From Blautia sp. (GTDB taxonomy: Bacteria; Bacillota; Clostridia; Lachnospirales; Lachnospiraceae), in assembly GCA_026169535.1 (NCBI GenBank), contig JAPFCU010000069.1:1-40135 (forward strand): DNA of 40,135 bases, written 5' to 3'. The translations under genes and the position numbers were made by a program. The notes beneath the pieces are model-generated. The model was not told the origin of the DNA. It was given only the letters and a program-made list of their open reading frames with translations, and did not search any database. This document shows, one piece after another, positions 15,475 through 23,370 of this stretch (position 1 is the first letter of the stretch; each line of letters starts with the position of its first letter).

Positions 15475-16078
15475 AGCAAAAAATATTTCATTTCGTTATG
15501 GGGAAAATGGGAGAGAGATCCTGAAGGATTTCAGTCTGAAAGCAGACAGCTCAGAAAGAGTGGGGTTGGCAGCACCCAGTGGCTTTGGAAAAACAACCTT
15601 ATGCAAGATTTTATCCGGATATGAGAAACCGGACAGAGGCCAGGTCCTTCTGGACGGAAAGCCACTGGAACAGTATGGCTCCTATTGTCCTGTTCAGCTG
15701 ATCTGGCAGCATCCGGAGCAGGCAGTAAATCCAAGGCTGCGGATGAAGTCGGTTCTGGAAGAAGGAGACCAGGTGGATCCTGCCTTGGTGGAACGGCTTG
15801 GAATTGAGAAAGACTGGCTGAACCGTTTTCCGGTAGAGATTTCCGGTGGTGAAATGCAGCGTTTCTGTATTGCAAGAGCTATGGGAAAAAGAACCAGATT
15901 TCTTCTGGCAGATGAGATAAGTACCATGCTGGATCTTATTACACAAAGCCAGATATGGCATTTTCTCATAGAGGAGACCAGGCGGCGGCAGATGGGAATG
16001 ATCGTAGTCAGCCACAGCCCGGAGCTCCTGGAAAGAATCTGTACCAGAGTAATAGACCTTCAGAAAACACAGTCCTGA
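15464..16078 (+). CDS. ABC importer ATPase 2 (NikE/OppF type, short)
   Basis: The 204-residue ATPase has a Walker A with unusual residues (APSGFGKT, 37-44), signature ISGGE (126-130), Walker B FLLADE (about 146-151) and switch His184. It lacks the C-terminal Opp extension and is shorter than usual NikE/OppF proteins (about 250 or more residues). GKT is intact, so ATP binding is still plausible. It overlaps the previous gene by 11 bp and is the last gene of the operon, ending 14 bp before the convergent mgtE-like gene with no obvious terminator between. Confidence 0.88.
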   Translation: MILEAKNISFRYGENGREILKDFSLKADSSERVGLAAPSGFGKTTLCKILSGYEKPDRGQVLLDGKPLEQYGSYCPVQLIWQHPEQAVNPRLRMKSVLEEGDQVDPALVERLGIEKDWLNRFPVEISGGEMQRFCIARAMGKRTRFLLADEISTMLDLITQSQIWHFLIEETRRRQMGMIVVSHSPELLERICTRVIDLQKTQS

Positions 16079-16092
16079 ATGTTTTGCGGTTT

Positions 16093-16728
16093 TCAGACTG
16101 CAAGCGCAAAGATTCTGGTAGCGATATAGAAATAAATGATAATAGAACAGGTGTCTACTGCTGTTGTGATAAGGGGAGATGCCATAACAGCAGGATCCAT
16201 GTTCAGTTTTTTTGCGATCAGAGGAAGAACACAGCCCATAAGTTTTGCCATGATCACAGTGGCAGTAAGTGACAGGGCAACCACAAGCGCAAGCTGAGGG
16301 TCCTTATACATGATCAGAATTCTTACTCCATTTATAAGGGAAAGTCCGGTACCCACAAGAAGGGAGATACGGAATTCCTTAAACATGATGCGGAAAATAT
16401 CCTTAAAAGTAATCTCCCCCAGAGCAAGACCGCGGATGATGAGGGTAGAACTCTGTGATCCGCAGTTTCCGCCGGTATCCATAAGCATGGGGATAAAGGA
16501 TACCAGAAGAGGTACTGCCGCAAATGCTTCTTCATATCGTGTGATGATGGTTCCGGTGATGGTAGCTGACAGCATCAGGAAGAGAAGCCATGCAAAACGT
16601 TTTCTTGCATGTGTCAGCACGGAAGTCTCAAGATAGGAGTCATTGGTTTCCATGGACTTCCTGACTGCTCTGGTGTGGATAGTTCTGTTTACGATTCTGT
16701 TGTTTTTTAAAATTAATGTTCTGCTCAT
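16093..16728 (-). CDS. MgtE-type magnesium transporter, membrane domain only
   Basis: The 211-residue protein corresponds to the C-terminal membrane domain of MgtE, with five hydrophobic segments. It has MLMDTGGNCGSQSSTL (81-96) and ASPLITTAVDT (183-193), whose Asp192 matches the pore Asp of MgtE. The cytosolic N and CBS domains that sense Mg2+ and gate full-length MgtE (about 450 residues) are absent. It should form a dimeric Mg2+ channel. An M-box riboswitch lies upstream on the same strand, supporting a Mg2+ role. Start ATG at 16728 with AAAGGA upstream; another, better ribosome binding site drives an out-of-frame ORF (16783-16640). Confidence 0.88.
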   Translation of the reverse strand: MSRTLILKNNRIVNRTIHTRAVRKSMETNDSYLETSVLTHARKRFAWLLFLMLSATITGTIITRYEEAFAAVPLLVSFIPMLMDTGGNCGSQSSTLIIRGLALGEITFKDIFRIMFKEFRISLLVGTGLSLINGVRILIMYKDPQLALVVALSLTATVIMAKLMGCVLPLIAKKLNMDPAVMASPLITTAVDTCSIIIYFYIATRIFALAV

Positions 16729-16783
16729 AAAGATTCCATCCTTTCTTTAATGTACTTCTACTGCAACTGGCTCCAGGTTCCAT
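16640..16783 (-). CDS. Possible 47-residue leader ORF overlapping the mgtE-like start
   Basis: An ATG at 16783 follows a near-perfect AAAGGAGGTGA and opens a 47-codon frame beginning MEPGASCSRSTLKKGW. It overlaps the first 89 bases of the mgtE-like gene in another frame. Its ribosome binding site is stronger than that of the transporter gene, so ribosomes reading it could control entry at 16728. The peptide shows no known family. Confidence 0.35.
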   Translation of the reverse strand: MEPGASCSRSTLKKGWNLYEQNINFKKQQNRKQNYPHQSSQEVHGNQ

Positions 16784-16816
16784 GGTACTCACCTCCTTTG
16801 ATCTGCTTTAAAAATT

Positions 16817-16837
16817 ACAAAGCGGCTGAATCCGCTT
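16817..16837 (-). terminator. Second hairpin downstream of the M-box
   Basis: AAAGCGG and CCGCTTT pair around a short loop, followed on the minus strand by GTAATTTTT. It may act as a backup terminator or may sequester the region before the ribosome binding site near 16790-16800. Confidence 0.45.
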
Positions 16838-16840
16838 TTT

Positions 16841-16880
16841 GCCATATAAAAAATCCTGTCAAAGCTTGAGCAATGACAGG
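16841..16880 (-). terminator. M-box-controlled terminator
   Basis: CCTGTCA (complement of 16874-16880) pairs with TGACAGG (complement of 16855-16861) and is followed by ATTTTTTATAT on the minus strand. The loop AAGCTT region can instead pair with AAAGCTTGA near 16911-16919, a competing antiterminator helix. Confidence 0.8.
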
Positions 16881-16902
16881 ATATATTTTTCCCAAAAATA
16901 AA

Positions 16903-17058
16903 ACATCGTTCAAGCTTTAGCATCACAGGGCGTAAAAATTGCATTAGGTTATGCCTTATCTGCGACATAGCCTGCTGGCCAGCGAATCGTGTCTCCACGT
17001 TTTTGCGGCAGCAATCTTAGGATAATCCAAATCCCTGTGGTAGCCTCACCTACCGAAT
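16903..17058 (-). promoter_or_regulatory. M-box (ykoK) magnesium riboswitch
   Basis: On the minus strand the leader starts with GGTAGGTGAGGCTACC, continues with AGGGATTTGGATTAT and GCTGCCGCAAAAACGTGGAG, and reaches the GGCATAACCTAATGC part. This order of conserved blocks is that of the M-box. High Mg2+ should stabilise the aptamer and allow the terminator at 16841-16880 to form, lowering transporter expression. Confidence 0.85.
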
Positions 17059-17073
17059 TTATTGATTTTCCAT

Positions 17074-17102
17074 ATTGTATACTGATCTACTAGGTTTGTC
17101 AA
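17074..17102 (-). promoter_or_regulatory. Promoter of the M-box/mgtE-like transcript
   Basis: On the minus strand TTGACA (17102-17097), a 17-bp spacer and TACAAT (17079-17074), just upstream of the M-box. Confidence 0.8.
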
Positions 17103-17184
17103 GACAGTAATTGTAAAGATTCTATTTACAAAATATAGACGCTGATGTTTGCAGCGTTCACAGAAACATATAGACTAATAAATA

Positions 17185-17514
17185 TCATCCCTGCCCCGGT
17201 GTGCCAAAGAGATTCAGGATCACGCATCCGGCTACGATCAGGATCAGTCCTGCGATCCCTGCCGGGGACAGTTTCTGTCCGAAAATGATCCAGGCGATAA
17301 TGGCGGTAGCGACGATACCCACTCCGCACCAGGTTGCATAGGCGATTCCCAGATCAATCCCGTTGATGGCTTTTGAAAAAGTATAGTAGCAGATTACATA
17401 AAACAGTACACATCCGGCTCCGGGCAGAAGCTTCGTAAAACCCTGAGAGGCTTTTAAAAGAGAAGTGGCTATGATTTCTGCAATAATGGCGACGGCAAGT
17501 AAAAAATAATACAT
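17185..17514 (-). CDS. Small multidrug resistance (SMR) family efflux protein
   Basis: The 109-residue protein has four membrane segments and the SMR hallmark glutamate in the first (AIIAEIIATSLLKAS, Glu13), plus GIAYATWCGVG and PAGIAGLILIVAGC. SMR proteins work as dimers that exchange protons for cationic compounds or guanidinium. CCGGAGG lies just before the ATG at 17514. It is a single gene rather than the paired form found in some operons. The substrate is not predictable from sequence. Confidence 0.92.
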   Translation of the reverse strand: MYYFLLAVAIIAEIIATSLLKASQGFTKLLPGAGCVLFYVICYYTFSKAINGIDLGIAYATWCGVGIVATAIIAWIIFGQKLSPAGIAGLILIVAGCVILNLFGTPGQG

Positions 17515-17549
17515 ATGTTTTCCTCCGGAATAAATAAATGTCAGTTTTT

Positions 17550-17578
17550 ATTATCCTTCAATAGAGAGGAGGTGTCAA
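17550..17578 (-). promoter_or_regulatory. Promoter of the SMR gene
   Basis: On the minus strand TTGACA (17578-17573), a 17-bp spacer and GATAAT (17555-17550), about 35 bp before the start codon. Confidence 0.75.
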
Positions 17579-17607
17579 TGTAATTTCTGTTTGTGCAGAA
17601 ATAGGCG

Positions 17608-18019
17608 GAATATGATTTTGTGTCTGTAAATGACATGCAAGAGTGGATTCTTCTGTTACAAAAGCTGGTTCAAGACTTGGAAAATTCTAAGCTTCTGCTT
17701 CTTTGCAAAAAACGATCCCCCGAATGCCGAACTCGTCTGCGACTCGGACAGCAGCATCCGGGGAATCAATGCAAATGCACAGAAGATAAGAATTTTTACC
17801 CAAGTCTCTCAATGCTTATGAACCAGAAGAATCCATTCCTGCATTGTATTTTCCAGACAGCAAATTTATATTCCTGCAGTAGTTCTGCTTCTGGGCGGAG
17901 AAGCTCTGCCAGACAGCCTGTGGTTGGCAATCGGCCAAAGGCCAGGAAACGCAGCACAGCACATGATCTGTTTTTTCTTATATGCATCGTCTGTGGGTAA
18001 CAAGAAATAAAAAAATCCT
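17608..18019 (+). repeat. Structured repeat, copy 1 (inverted relative to copy 2)
   Basis: This stretch contains no convincing gene. Read on the minus strand it aligns with 27402-27885 in several blocks: TTTATTTCTTGTT, a GATGCATAT...AATCATGTGCTGTGCTGCGTTTCCTGG block, GCAGGAATATAAATTTGCTG, and AGAAGCTTAGAATTTTCC through GCATGTCATTT. Compared with copy 2 it lacks most of the first palindrome but carries about 120 extra bases (about 17695-17815), including a GAATGC/GCATCC hairpin, inside the second palindrome. It lies between the divergent SMR and fab promoters. Confidence 0.75.
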
Positions 18020-18020
18020 C

Positions 18021-18049
18021 TTGACAATCTTTTGTTATGGTTATATACT
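18021..18049 (+). promoter_or_regulatory. Promoter of the fatty-acid synthesis operon
   Basis: Perfect TTGACA (18021-18026), a 17-bp spacer and TATACT (18044-18049). It begins right at the edge of repeat copy 1 and is the only strong promoter seen for the ten-gene operon. Confidence 0.85.
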
Positions 18050-18061
18050 TTGATAATCAAA
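18049..18061 (+). promoter_or_regulatory. FabT-like operator palindrome
   Basis: TTTGATAATCAAA is a 13-bp palindrome directly at the end of the -10 box. It matches the known FabT (MarR family) site of lactic acid bacteria (TTTGATTATCAAA-like). A partial second copy (TTAAAGATTCAAA) follows. No fabT-like gene is in this window. Confidence 0.65.
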
Positions 18062-18087
18062 ATATTAAAGATTCAAAATAAAACCAG

Positions 18088-18128
18088 CATGTAATTCTAC
18101 ATGTACTACGGGACCGGTTTTCGGTCCC
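18088..18128 (+). other. Two leader hairpins before fabH
   Basis: CATGTA/TACATG (18088-18103) and GGGACCG/CGGTCCC (18110-18128) form consecutive hairpins, the second ending 4 bases before the AAGGAGG ribosome binding site. They may affect translation or transcript stability; no T-run follows. Confidence 0.5.
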
Positions 18129-18146
18129 GGAAAAGGAGGGCGGATC

Positions 18147-19097
18147 ATGACGGGTGTGATTTGCGGGACGGGAGCCTGTGTACCGGAATGGGTCCTGGAT
18201 AACAATGAAATCGCTGAATTTGTAGATACCAGTGATCAGTGGATCAGAGAACGGACCGGAGTGGAACAAAGGCGTATCGCCCGGAAGGAAACCACCGTAT
18301 CCATGGCGGCAGAGGCCGGGAGACAGGCAGTGAAAGAAGCCGGGATCAGTCCGGAGGATATTGATATGATCATTACGGCAACAGCCACGCCGGATCAGAT
18401 CTTTCCATGTGCAGCCTGTGAGGTGCAGAAAGAACTTGGAGCAGTCCGTGCAGTATGCTTTGATATGAACGCTGCCTGCAGCGGCTTTCTTTTTGCCTAT
18501 CAGACGGCACAGGCATATATAGCTTCCGGAATCTGCCGGAATATTCTTATTACAGGAAGTGAGAGGCTTTCGAGAATTGTGGACTGGAAAGACCGGGGAA
18601 CCTGCATTCTTTTTGGAGACGGGGCAGGGGCGGCTCTGATCCGGGCAGAGGAAGGAATTCAGTATCTTCCATTTGCCTGTTCTGACGGAACCGGAGGAGC
18701 CGCTTTGACCTGTCCGGGATATGCCGGAAATCAGAAGGCCGATTCCCATATTTCCATGGATGGCCGTGAGGTTTTTCAGTTTGCGGTACGCAGAGTTCCG
18801 GAGGCAGTGCGGGAGGTTCTTAAAAGAAACAATCTGAAAACAGAAGATATTGACTGGTTTGTTCTTCATCAGGCAAACCGGCGGATTGTGGAGGCAGCGG
18901 CCAAAAGGCTGAAGACAGAGATCGAGAAATTTCCGATGAACCTTCAGAAATATGGAAACACCTCTTCCGCAAGTATCCCGATACTGTTAAATGAGCTGAA
19001 CAGAAGCGGGAAACTGAAAAAAGGACAGAAACTTATTCTTGCAGGATTCGGCGCAGGGCTTTCCTGGGGAGCTTCCGTGCTGGAATGGGGAATTTAA
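18147..19097 (+). CDS. fabH: 3-oxoacyl-ACP synthase III (FabH)
   Basis: The 316-residue KAS III condenses acetyl-CoA (or a branched primer) with malonyl-ACP to start fatty acid synthesis. The Cys111-His241-Asn271 triad is visible in NAACSGF, HQANRRI and GNTSSASIP. Length is normal for the family. AAGGAGGG (18133-18140) precedes the ATG. It is the first gene of the operon, 33 bp before acpP. Confidence 0.95.
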   Translation: MTGVICGTGACVPEWVLDNNEIAEFVDTSDQWIRERTGVEQRRIARKETTVSMAAEAGRQAVKEAGISPEDIDMIITATATPDQIFPCAACEVQKELGAVRAVCFDMNAACSGFLFAYQTAQAYIASGICRNILITGSERLSRIVDWKDRGTCILFGDGAGAALIRAEEGIQYLPFACSDGTGGAALTCPGYAGNQKADSHISMDGREVFQFAVRRVPEAVREVLKRNNLKTEDIDWFVLHQANRRIVEAAAKRLKTEIEKFPMNLQKYGNTSSASIPILLNELNRSGKLKKGQKLILAGFGAGLSWGASVLEWGI

Positions 19098-19130
19098 AAA
19101 TAAAAACAATATAAAAAGGGAGAAAACAAC

Positions 19131-19355
19131 ATGTTAGAAAAAATTATTGAGATCACAGCAGACACACTTGGAGCAGAGGCAGCAGGAATCACAGAAAGCA
19201 CTTCTTTTACAGAAGACCTTCACGCAGATTCTCTTGACCTTTTTGAACTGGCAATGGCGCTTGAGGAAGAGTTTGGAGTAGAGATCCCAAGCGAGGATCT
19301 GGAACAGATCACAACTATCGGTGCGGCGGCAGCATATCTGGAGGAGCATAAATAA
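19131..19355 (+). CDS. acpP: Acyl carrier protein
   Basis: The 74-residue acidic protein has the HADSLDLFEL motif; Ser34 receives the 4'-phosphopantetheine arm that carries growing acyl chains. It sits between fabH and fabK in the operon and starts after AAGGGAG. Being inside the fab operon supports the fatty-acid rather than a polyketide carrier role. Confidence 0.95.
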   Translation: MLEKIIEITADTLGAEAAGITESTSFTEDLHADSLDLFELAMALEEEFGVEIPSEDLEQITTIGAAAAYLEEHK

Positions 19356-19430
19356 TAAGTCTGCTTTTGATAACGCAGCTAGGAACGGCAGATTTTCTGT
19401 CTTTATGATGGGAAGAGTATGAAGATGGTT

Positions 19431-19466
19431 ACTGTTCACACGGCACTATCCTGCGAGGTGAACAGT
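19431..19466 (+). other. Hairpin between acpP and fabK
   Basis: ACTGTTCAC (19431-19439) pairs with GTGAACAGT (19458-19466), 22 bp before the chosen fabK start. No T-run follows. It may stabilise the acpP message or tune fabK translation, as acpP is usually needed at higher level. Confidence 0.55.
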
Positions 19467-19488
19467 GACTGAAAATGAGGGTATGAGG

Positions 19489-20427
19489 ATGAAAACAGAG
19501 ATCACAGAATTATTAGGAATTGAATATCCCGTGATTCAGGGAGGTATGGCATGGGTGGCCGAGGCAAATCTGGCAGCTGCGGTTTCCAATGCCGGAGGCC
19601 TGGGACTGATCGCAGCTGCGGCAGCTCCTGCTGAATGGGTAAGAGAGCAGATCAGAAAAGCGAAGACAATGACAGACAGGCCTTTTGGTGTTAATATTAT
19701 GTTAATGAGCCCGGAGGCGGATGCAGTTGCTAGGGTGATTGTGGAAGAAGGCGTTTCCATTGTTACCACAGGTGCAGGGAGCCCGGAGAAATATATGGCA
19801 GACTGGAAAGCTGCAGGGGTGAAGGTTCTTCCGGTGGTGGCGTCTGCGGCTCTGGCAAAAAGAATGGAGCGATGCGGCGCTGATGCCGTAATTGCAGAGG
19901 GAACAGAGGCAGGAGGACATATCGGAGAACTGACCACAATGGTTCTTGTTCCTCAGATTGCAGATGCAGTACAGATTCCAGTGGTAGCAGCCGGAGGAAT
20001 TGCCGATGGAAGAGGCATGGCTGCAGCTTTTATGCTGGGGGCAAAAGGCATCCAGGCAGGAACTGTTTTTGCAGCATCCAAAGAATCTGTGATCCATGAA
20101 AATTATAAGAACAGTATTCTGAAAGCAAAGGATATCGATACCCGTGTGACTGGCAGAAGCACAGGTCATCCAATCCGTGTTCTTCGGAATGATATGGCGA
20201 GAAAATATCTGGAGCTTGAAAAAAACGGCGCGGATTTCCAGGAGCTGGAGGCATTGACCCTTGGAAGTCTGAGAAGAGCTGTAATAGAAGGCGATATAAA
20301 AAACGGAAGCCTTATGGCAGGTCAGAGTGCAGGACTTGTAAAGGAAAGTCTTTCCTGTGAAGAGGTGATCCGGAGAATGGTAACCCAGGCACAGAGTCTT
20401 ATGAACGGAGAGGCAGAGCATGAGTAG
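19489..20427 (+). CDS. fabK: Enoyl-ACP reductase II (FabK)
   Basis: The 312-residue FMN protein of the 2-nitropropane dioxygenase-like fold catalyses the last reductive step of elongation, reducing enoyl-ACP with NAD(P)H. VIQGGMAWVA at the N-terminus, EGTEAGGHIGE and AAGGIADGRGMAAAFMLGAKG are clear family signatures. I chose ATG 19489 (GAGGG about 8 bp upstream) because family members begin MKT.ITELLGI.YP; a GTG at 19465 is an alternative adding 8 residues. No FabI is seen in the window. FabK-type enzymes are insensitive to triclosan in general. It overlaps fabD by 8 bp. Confidence 0.93.
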   Translation: MKTEITELLGIEYPVIQGGMAWVAEANLAAAVSNAGGLGLIAAAAAPAEWVREQIRKAKTMTDRPFGVNIMLMSPEADAVARVIVEEGVSIVTTGAGSPEKYMADWKAAGVKVLPVVASAALAKRMERCGADAVIAEGTEAGGHIGELTTMVLVPQIADAVQIPVVAAGGIADGRGMAAAFMLGAKGIQAGTVFAASKESVIHENYKNSILKAKDIDTRVTGRSTGHPIRVLRNDMARKYLELEKNGADFQELEALTLGSLRRAVIEGDIKNGSLMAGQSAGLVKESLSCEEVIRRMVTQAQSLMNGEAEHE

Positions 20428-21349
20428 GATTGCATTTCTTTATCCTGGGCAGGGAGCCCAGGAAGCGGGTATGGCAAAAGATTTTTACGAAAACAGTCCG
20501 GAAGCAAGGGAATTATTTGACCAGGCATCTGAGATGCTGGATCTGGATCTTCGTAAGCTTTGCTTTGAGGAAAATGATCTTCTGGATAAAACAGAGTATA
20601 CACAGGCCGCTATGGTGGCAGCCTGTCTTGCTATAACAGGAGAATTGAAAAAGAGAGGGCTTCATCCGGATATGACAGCCGGACTGAGTCTTGGAGAATA
20701 TTGTGCCATTGCGGCAGCCGGAGGTATGTGCGATATGGATGCTGTCCGTACTGTGCGTGCCAGAGGGATTTTTATGGAACATGCAGCTCCGGAAGGTATC
20801 GGAGCCATGTCCGCAATCCTTGGAATGGAAAATTCCTCAGTGGAAAAAGTGATGCAGGAGATCGACGGCGCTTACATTGCAAATTATAACTGTCCGGGTC
20901 AGATTGTGATCACCGGAGAAAAAGAGGCAGTGGAAAGAGCGGGAAAAGCTCTGAAGGAAGCAGGAGCCAGAAAAGTCCTTCCGTTAAAAGTCAGCGGTCC
21001 GTTTCATTCACCGATGATGGAAAATGCCGGAGAAAAGCTGAAAAAGGTTCTGGAAGAGGTAACTTTGAAAAAGCCTTCCGTTCCTTATGTGACCAATGTA
21101 ACGGCAGAACTGGTAACAGAAAAAGAACCGATCCGGGAGCTTCTTGTAAAACAGGTCAGCTCTTCGGTACGCTGGGAGCAGAGCATCAGAAATATGATCG
21201 CAGAAGGAATTGATACTTTTGTGGAGATTGGTCCCGGAAAAACTCTCAGCAGTTTTATGAAAAAAACAGACAGGAATGTAACTATGTACCGGGTCGGCAC
21301 CTGGGAAGAGGCGGAAACTGTGTGCAGTGAGATTTTGAAGGGAATCTGA
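20420..21349 (+). CDS. fabD: Malonyl-CoA:ACP transacylase (FabD)
   Basis: The 309-residue protein loads malonyl groups from CoA to ACP. GQGAQ (10-14), the nucleophile Ser90 in GLSLGEY, and His196 in GPFHSPMM are present. Its start overlaps the fabK 3' end, indicating coupled translation; fabG follows 18 bp later. Confidence 0.95.
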   Translation: MSRIAFLYPGQGAQEAGMAKDFYENSPEARELFDQASEMLDLDLRKLCFEENDLLDKTEYTQAAMVAACLAITGELKKRGLHPDMTAGLSLGEYCAIAAAGGMCDMDAVRTVRARGIFMEHAAPEGIGAMSAILGMENSSVEKVMQEIDGAYIANYNCPGQIVITGEKEAVERAGKALKEAGARKVLPLKVSGPFHSPMMENAGEKLKKVLEEVTLKKPSVPYVTNVTAELVTEKEPIRELLVKQVSSSVRWEQSIRNMIAEGIDTFVEIGPGKTLSSFMKKTDRNVTMYRVGTWEEAETVCSEILKGI

Positions 21350-21367
21350 GAAGAAAGAGGAGATATT

Positions 21368-22120
21368 ATGACAGAGCAGCAGATAAAAAAACAGATCGCT
21401 GTTGTTACAGGTGCATCCAGAGGGATTGGAAGAGCCATTGCTCTGGAGCTTGCGGCAAAGGGGATCTTTGTGATCATTAATTATAATGGTTCTGCGGAAC
21501 GGGCAGAAGAGGTCAGAAAAGAGATTCAGGACAAGGGTGGTGAAGCTGCTGTTCTTCAGTGGAATGTAGCAGATCATCAGGCCTGCGATCAGGCAGTACG
21601 GAGTATTGTGAAGGAATATGGGGCAATTGATATTCTTGTGAATAATGCGGGAATTACCAAAGACGGACTTTTGATGGGAATGTCGGAGGAGGCCTTTGAC
21701 CGTGTGATCGACGTAAATCTGAAAGGATGCTTTAATATGATGCGTTTTGTATCCCGGCAGATGCTGAGACAGAAAAAAGGACGTATCGTCAGTCTTGCTT
21801 CTGTGGTAGGTATTGCCGGAAACGCAGGACAGGCAAATTATGCGGCATCTAAGGCAGGAGTGATCGGTCTTACCAAAACTGCAGCCAGAGAGCTTGCATC
21901 CCGGGGAATCACAGTCAATGCTGTTGCGCCGGGATTTATTGAGACAGAAATGACAGCAGTACTTCCGGAGACAGTTAAGGAAGCTACGGCAGCGCAGATT
22001 CCTCTGGGACATTTTGGGAAACCGGAGGACGTAGCCCGGACAGTTGCATTTCTGGTATCTGAGGATGCAGCATATATTACAGGTCAGGTCATTCAGGTTG
22101 ACGGAGGAATGGTGATATGA
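21368..22120 (+). CDS. fabG: 3-oxoacyl-ACP reductase (FabG)
   Basis: The 250-residue short-chain dehydrogenase reduces 3-oxoacyl-ACP with NADPH. TGASRGIGRA (14-23), NNAG (92-95) and the catalytic Ser145-Tyr158-Lys162 are all visible. AGAGGAG precedes the ATG at 21368. The 3' end overlaps fabF (ATGA at 22117-22120). Confidence 0.95.
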   Translation: MTEQQIKKQIAVVTGASRGIGRAIALELAAKGIFVIINYNGSAERAEEVRKEIQDKGGEAAVLQWNVADHQACDQAVRSIVKEYGAIDILVNNAGITKDGLLMGMSEEAFDRVIDVNLKGCFNMMRFVSRQMLRQKKGRIVSLASVVGIAGNAGQANYAASKAGVIGLTKTAARELASRGITVNAVAPGFIETEMTAVLPETVKEATAAQIPLGHFGKPEDVARTVAFLVSEDAAYITGQVIQVDGGMVI

Positions 22121-23355
22121 GTAAACGCAGAGTAGTCGTTACCGGACTTGGAGCCGTAACGCCAATTGGAAACAGTGTAGAGGAATTCTGGGAAGGAATC
22201 CGTGAAGGAAAAACAGGCATTGGACCAATTACCAGATTTGATGCAGGAGAATATAAAGTCCGTCTTGTGGCAGAAGTAAAGGATTTTGATCCGAAAAAAT
22301 ATATGGAACCGAAGATGGTAAGACGTATGGCTCCATTTGCCCAGTATGCAGTAGCTGCGGCAAAAGAGGCATTTGCAGACGCAGGGCTGGATATGGAAAA
22401 AGAAGATCCTTTCCGTGCAGGAGTGATCATTGGCTCCGGAGTAGGAGATCTCCATCAGGTAGAGCTTTGCTATGATAAGATTTTGACAAAAGGTCCCGGA
22501 CGGGTTCCTCCTCTTATGGTTCCTCTGATGATTTCCAATATGGCTGCCGGAAATGTTTCAATCCAGTTAGGACTTCGGGGAAAATGTTCAGACGTAGTGA
22601 CTGCCTGTGCTTCCGGTACCCACAGTATCGGTGACGCCTTCCGTGCGATCCAGTACGGAGATGCGGAGATCATGCTGGCAGGAGGTGCTGAAAGCTGTAT
22701 CTGTCCCACTGGCGTGGCCGGATTTGATGCGTTGACAGCGCTGACGGAAACTGACGATCCTGCAAGGGCATCTATTCCTTTTGACAGGGATCGTGACGGA
22801 TTTGTTCTCGGAGAAGGCGCAGGTGTTGTAGTGCTTGAAGAACTGGAGCATGCCCTGGCAAGGGGAGCAGAGATTTATGCAGAGGTAGTGGGCTATGGCG
22901 CTACTGCGGACGCATATCATATCACTTCACCGGCAGAAGACGGAAGCGGCGCTGCAAAGGCAATGACTCTTGCCATGGAGGAAGCAGGTGCGGATCCGTC
23001 AGAGATAGAATACATCAACGCCCATGGAACCAGTACCCATCACAACGATCTTTTTGAGACAAGAGCCATCCATATGGCCTTTGGAGAAGCGGCGGAAAAG
23101 GTGGTGGTAAATTCCACCAAATCTATGATCGGACATCTTCTGGGAGCAGCAGGCGGCGTGGAATTTATCACCTGTGTAAAATCCATTCAGGAAGGTTTTA
23201 TCCATCAGACAGTAGGCACCAGAGAACCGGGAGAGGGATGTGATCTGGATTATGCCATCGGCGCGCCTGTGGAAAAGGAAATCCGCTATGCAATGAGCAA
23301 TTCTCTGGGATTTGGCGGACATAATGCAACTCTTTTGTTAAAAAAGTTTGAATAG
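22117..23355 (+). CDS. fabF: 3-oxoacyl-ACP synthase II (FabF)
   Basis: The 412-residue condensing enzyme elongates acyl-ACP with malonyl-ACP. Cys164 (TACASGTHS), His303 (NAHGTSTHHND) and His340 (SMIGHLLGAAGG) form the KAS II active site. It is the only elongating KAS in the operon (no fabB), as usual in Firmicutes. Translation is coupled to fabG; accB starts 15 bp later. Confidence 0.95.
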   Translation: MSKRRVVVTGLGAVTPIGNSVEEFWEGIREGKTGIGPITRFDAGEYKVRLVAEVKDFDPKKYMEPKMVRRMAPFAQYAVAAAKEAFADAGLDMEKEDPFRAGVIIGSGVGDLHQVELCYDKILTKGPGRVPPLMVPLMISNMAAGNVSIQLGLRGKCSDVVTACASGTHSIGDAFRAIQYGDAEIMLAGGAESCICPTGVAGFDALTALTETDDPARASIPFDRDRDGFVLGEGAGVVVLEELEHALARGAEIYAEVVGYGATADAYHITSPAEDGSGAAKAMTLAMEEAGADPSEIEYINAHGTSTHHNDLFETRAIHMAFGEAAEKVVVNSTKSMIGHLLGAAGGVEFITCVKSIQEGFIHQTVGTREPGEGCDLDYAIGAPVEKEIRYAMSNSLGFGGHNATLLLKKFE

Positions 23356-23370
23356 ATCGGAAATGGAAAA

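Noticed and set aside
17620-18000. 126-codon ORF between the SMR gene and fabH
   Set aside because: It lies wholly in the palindromic repeat, has no ribosome binding site and its composition follows the repeat, not a protein.
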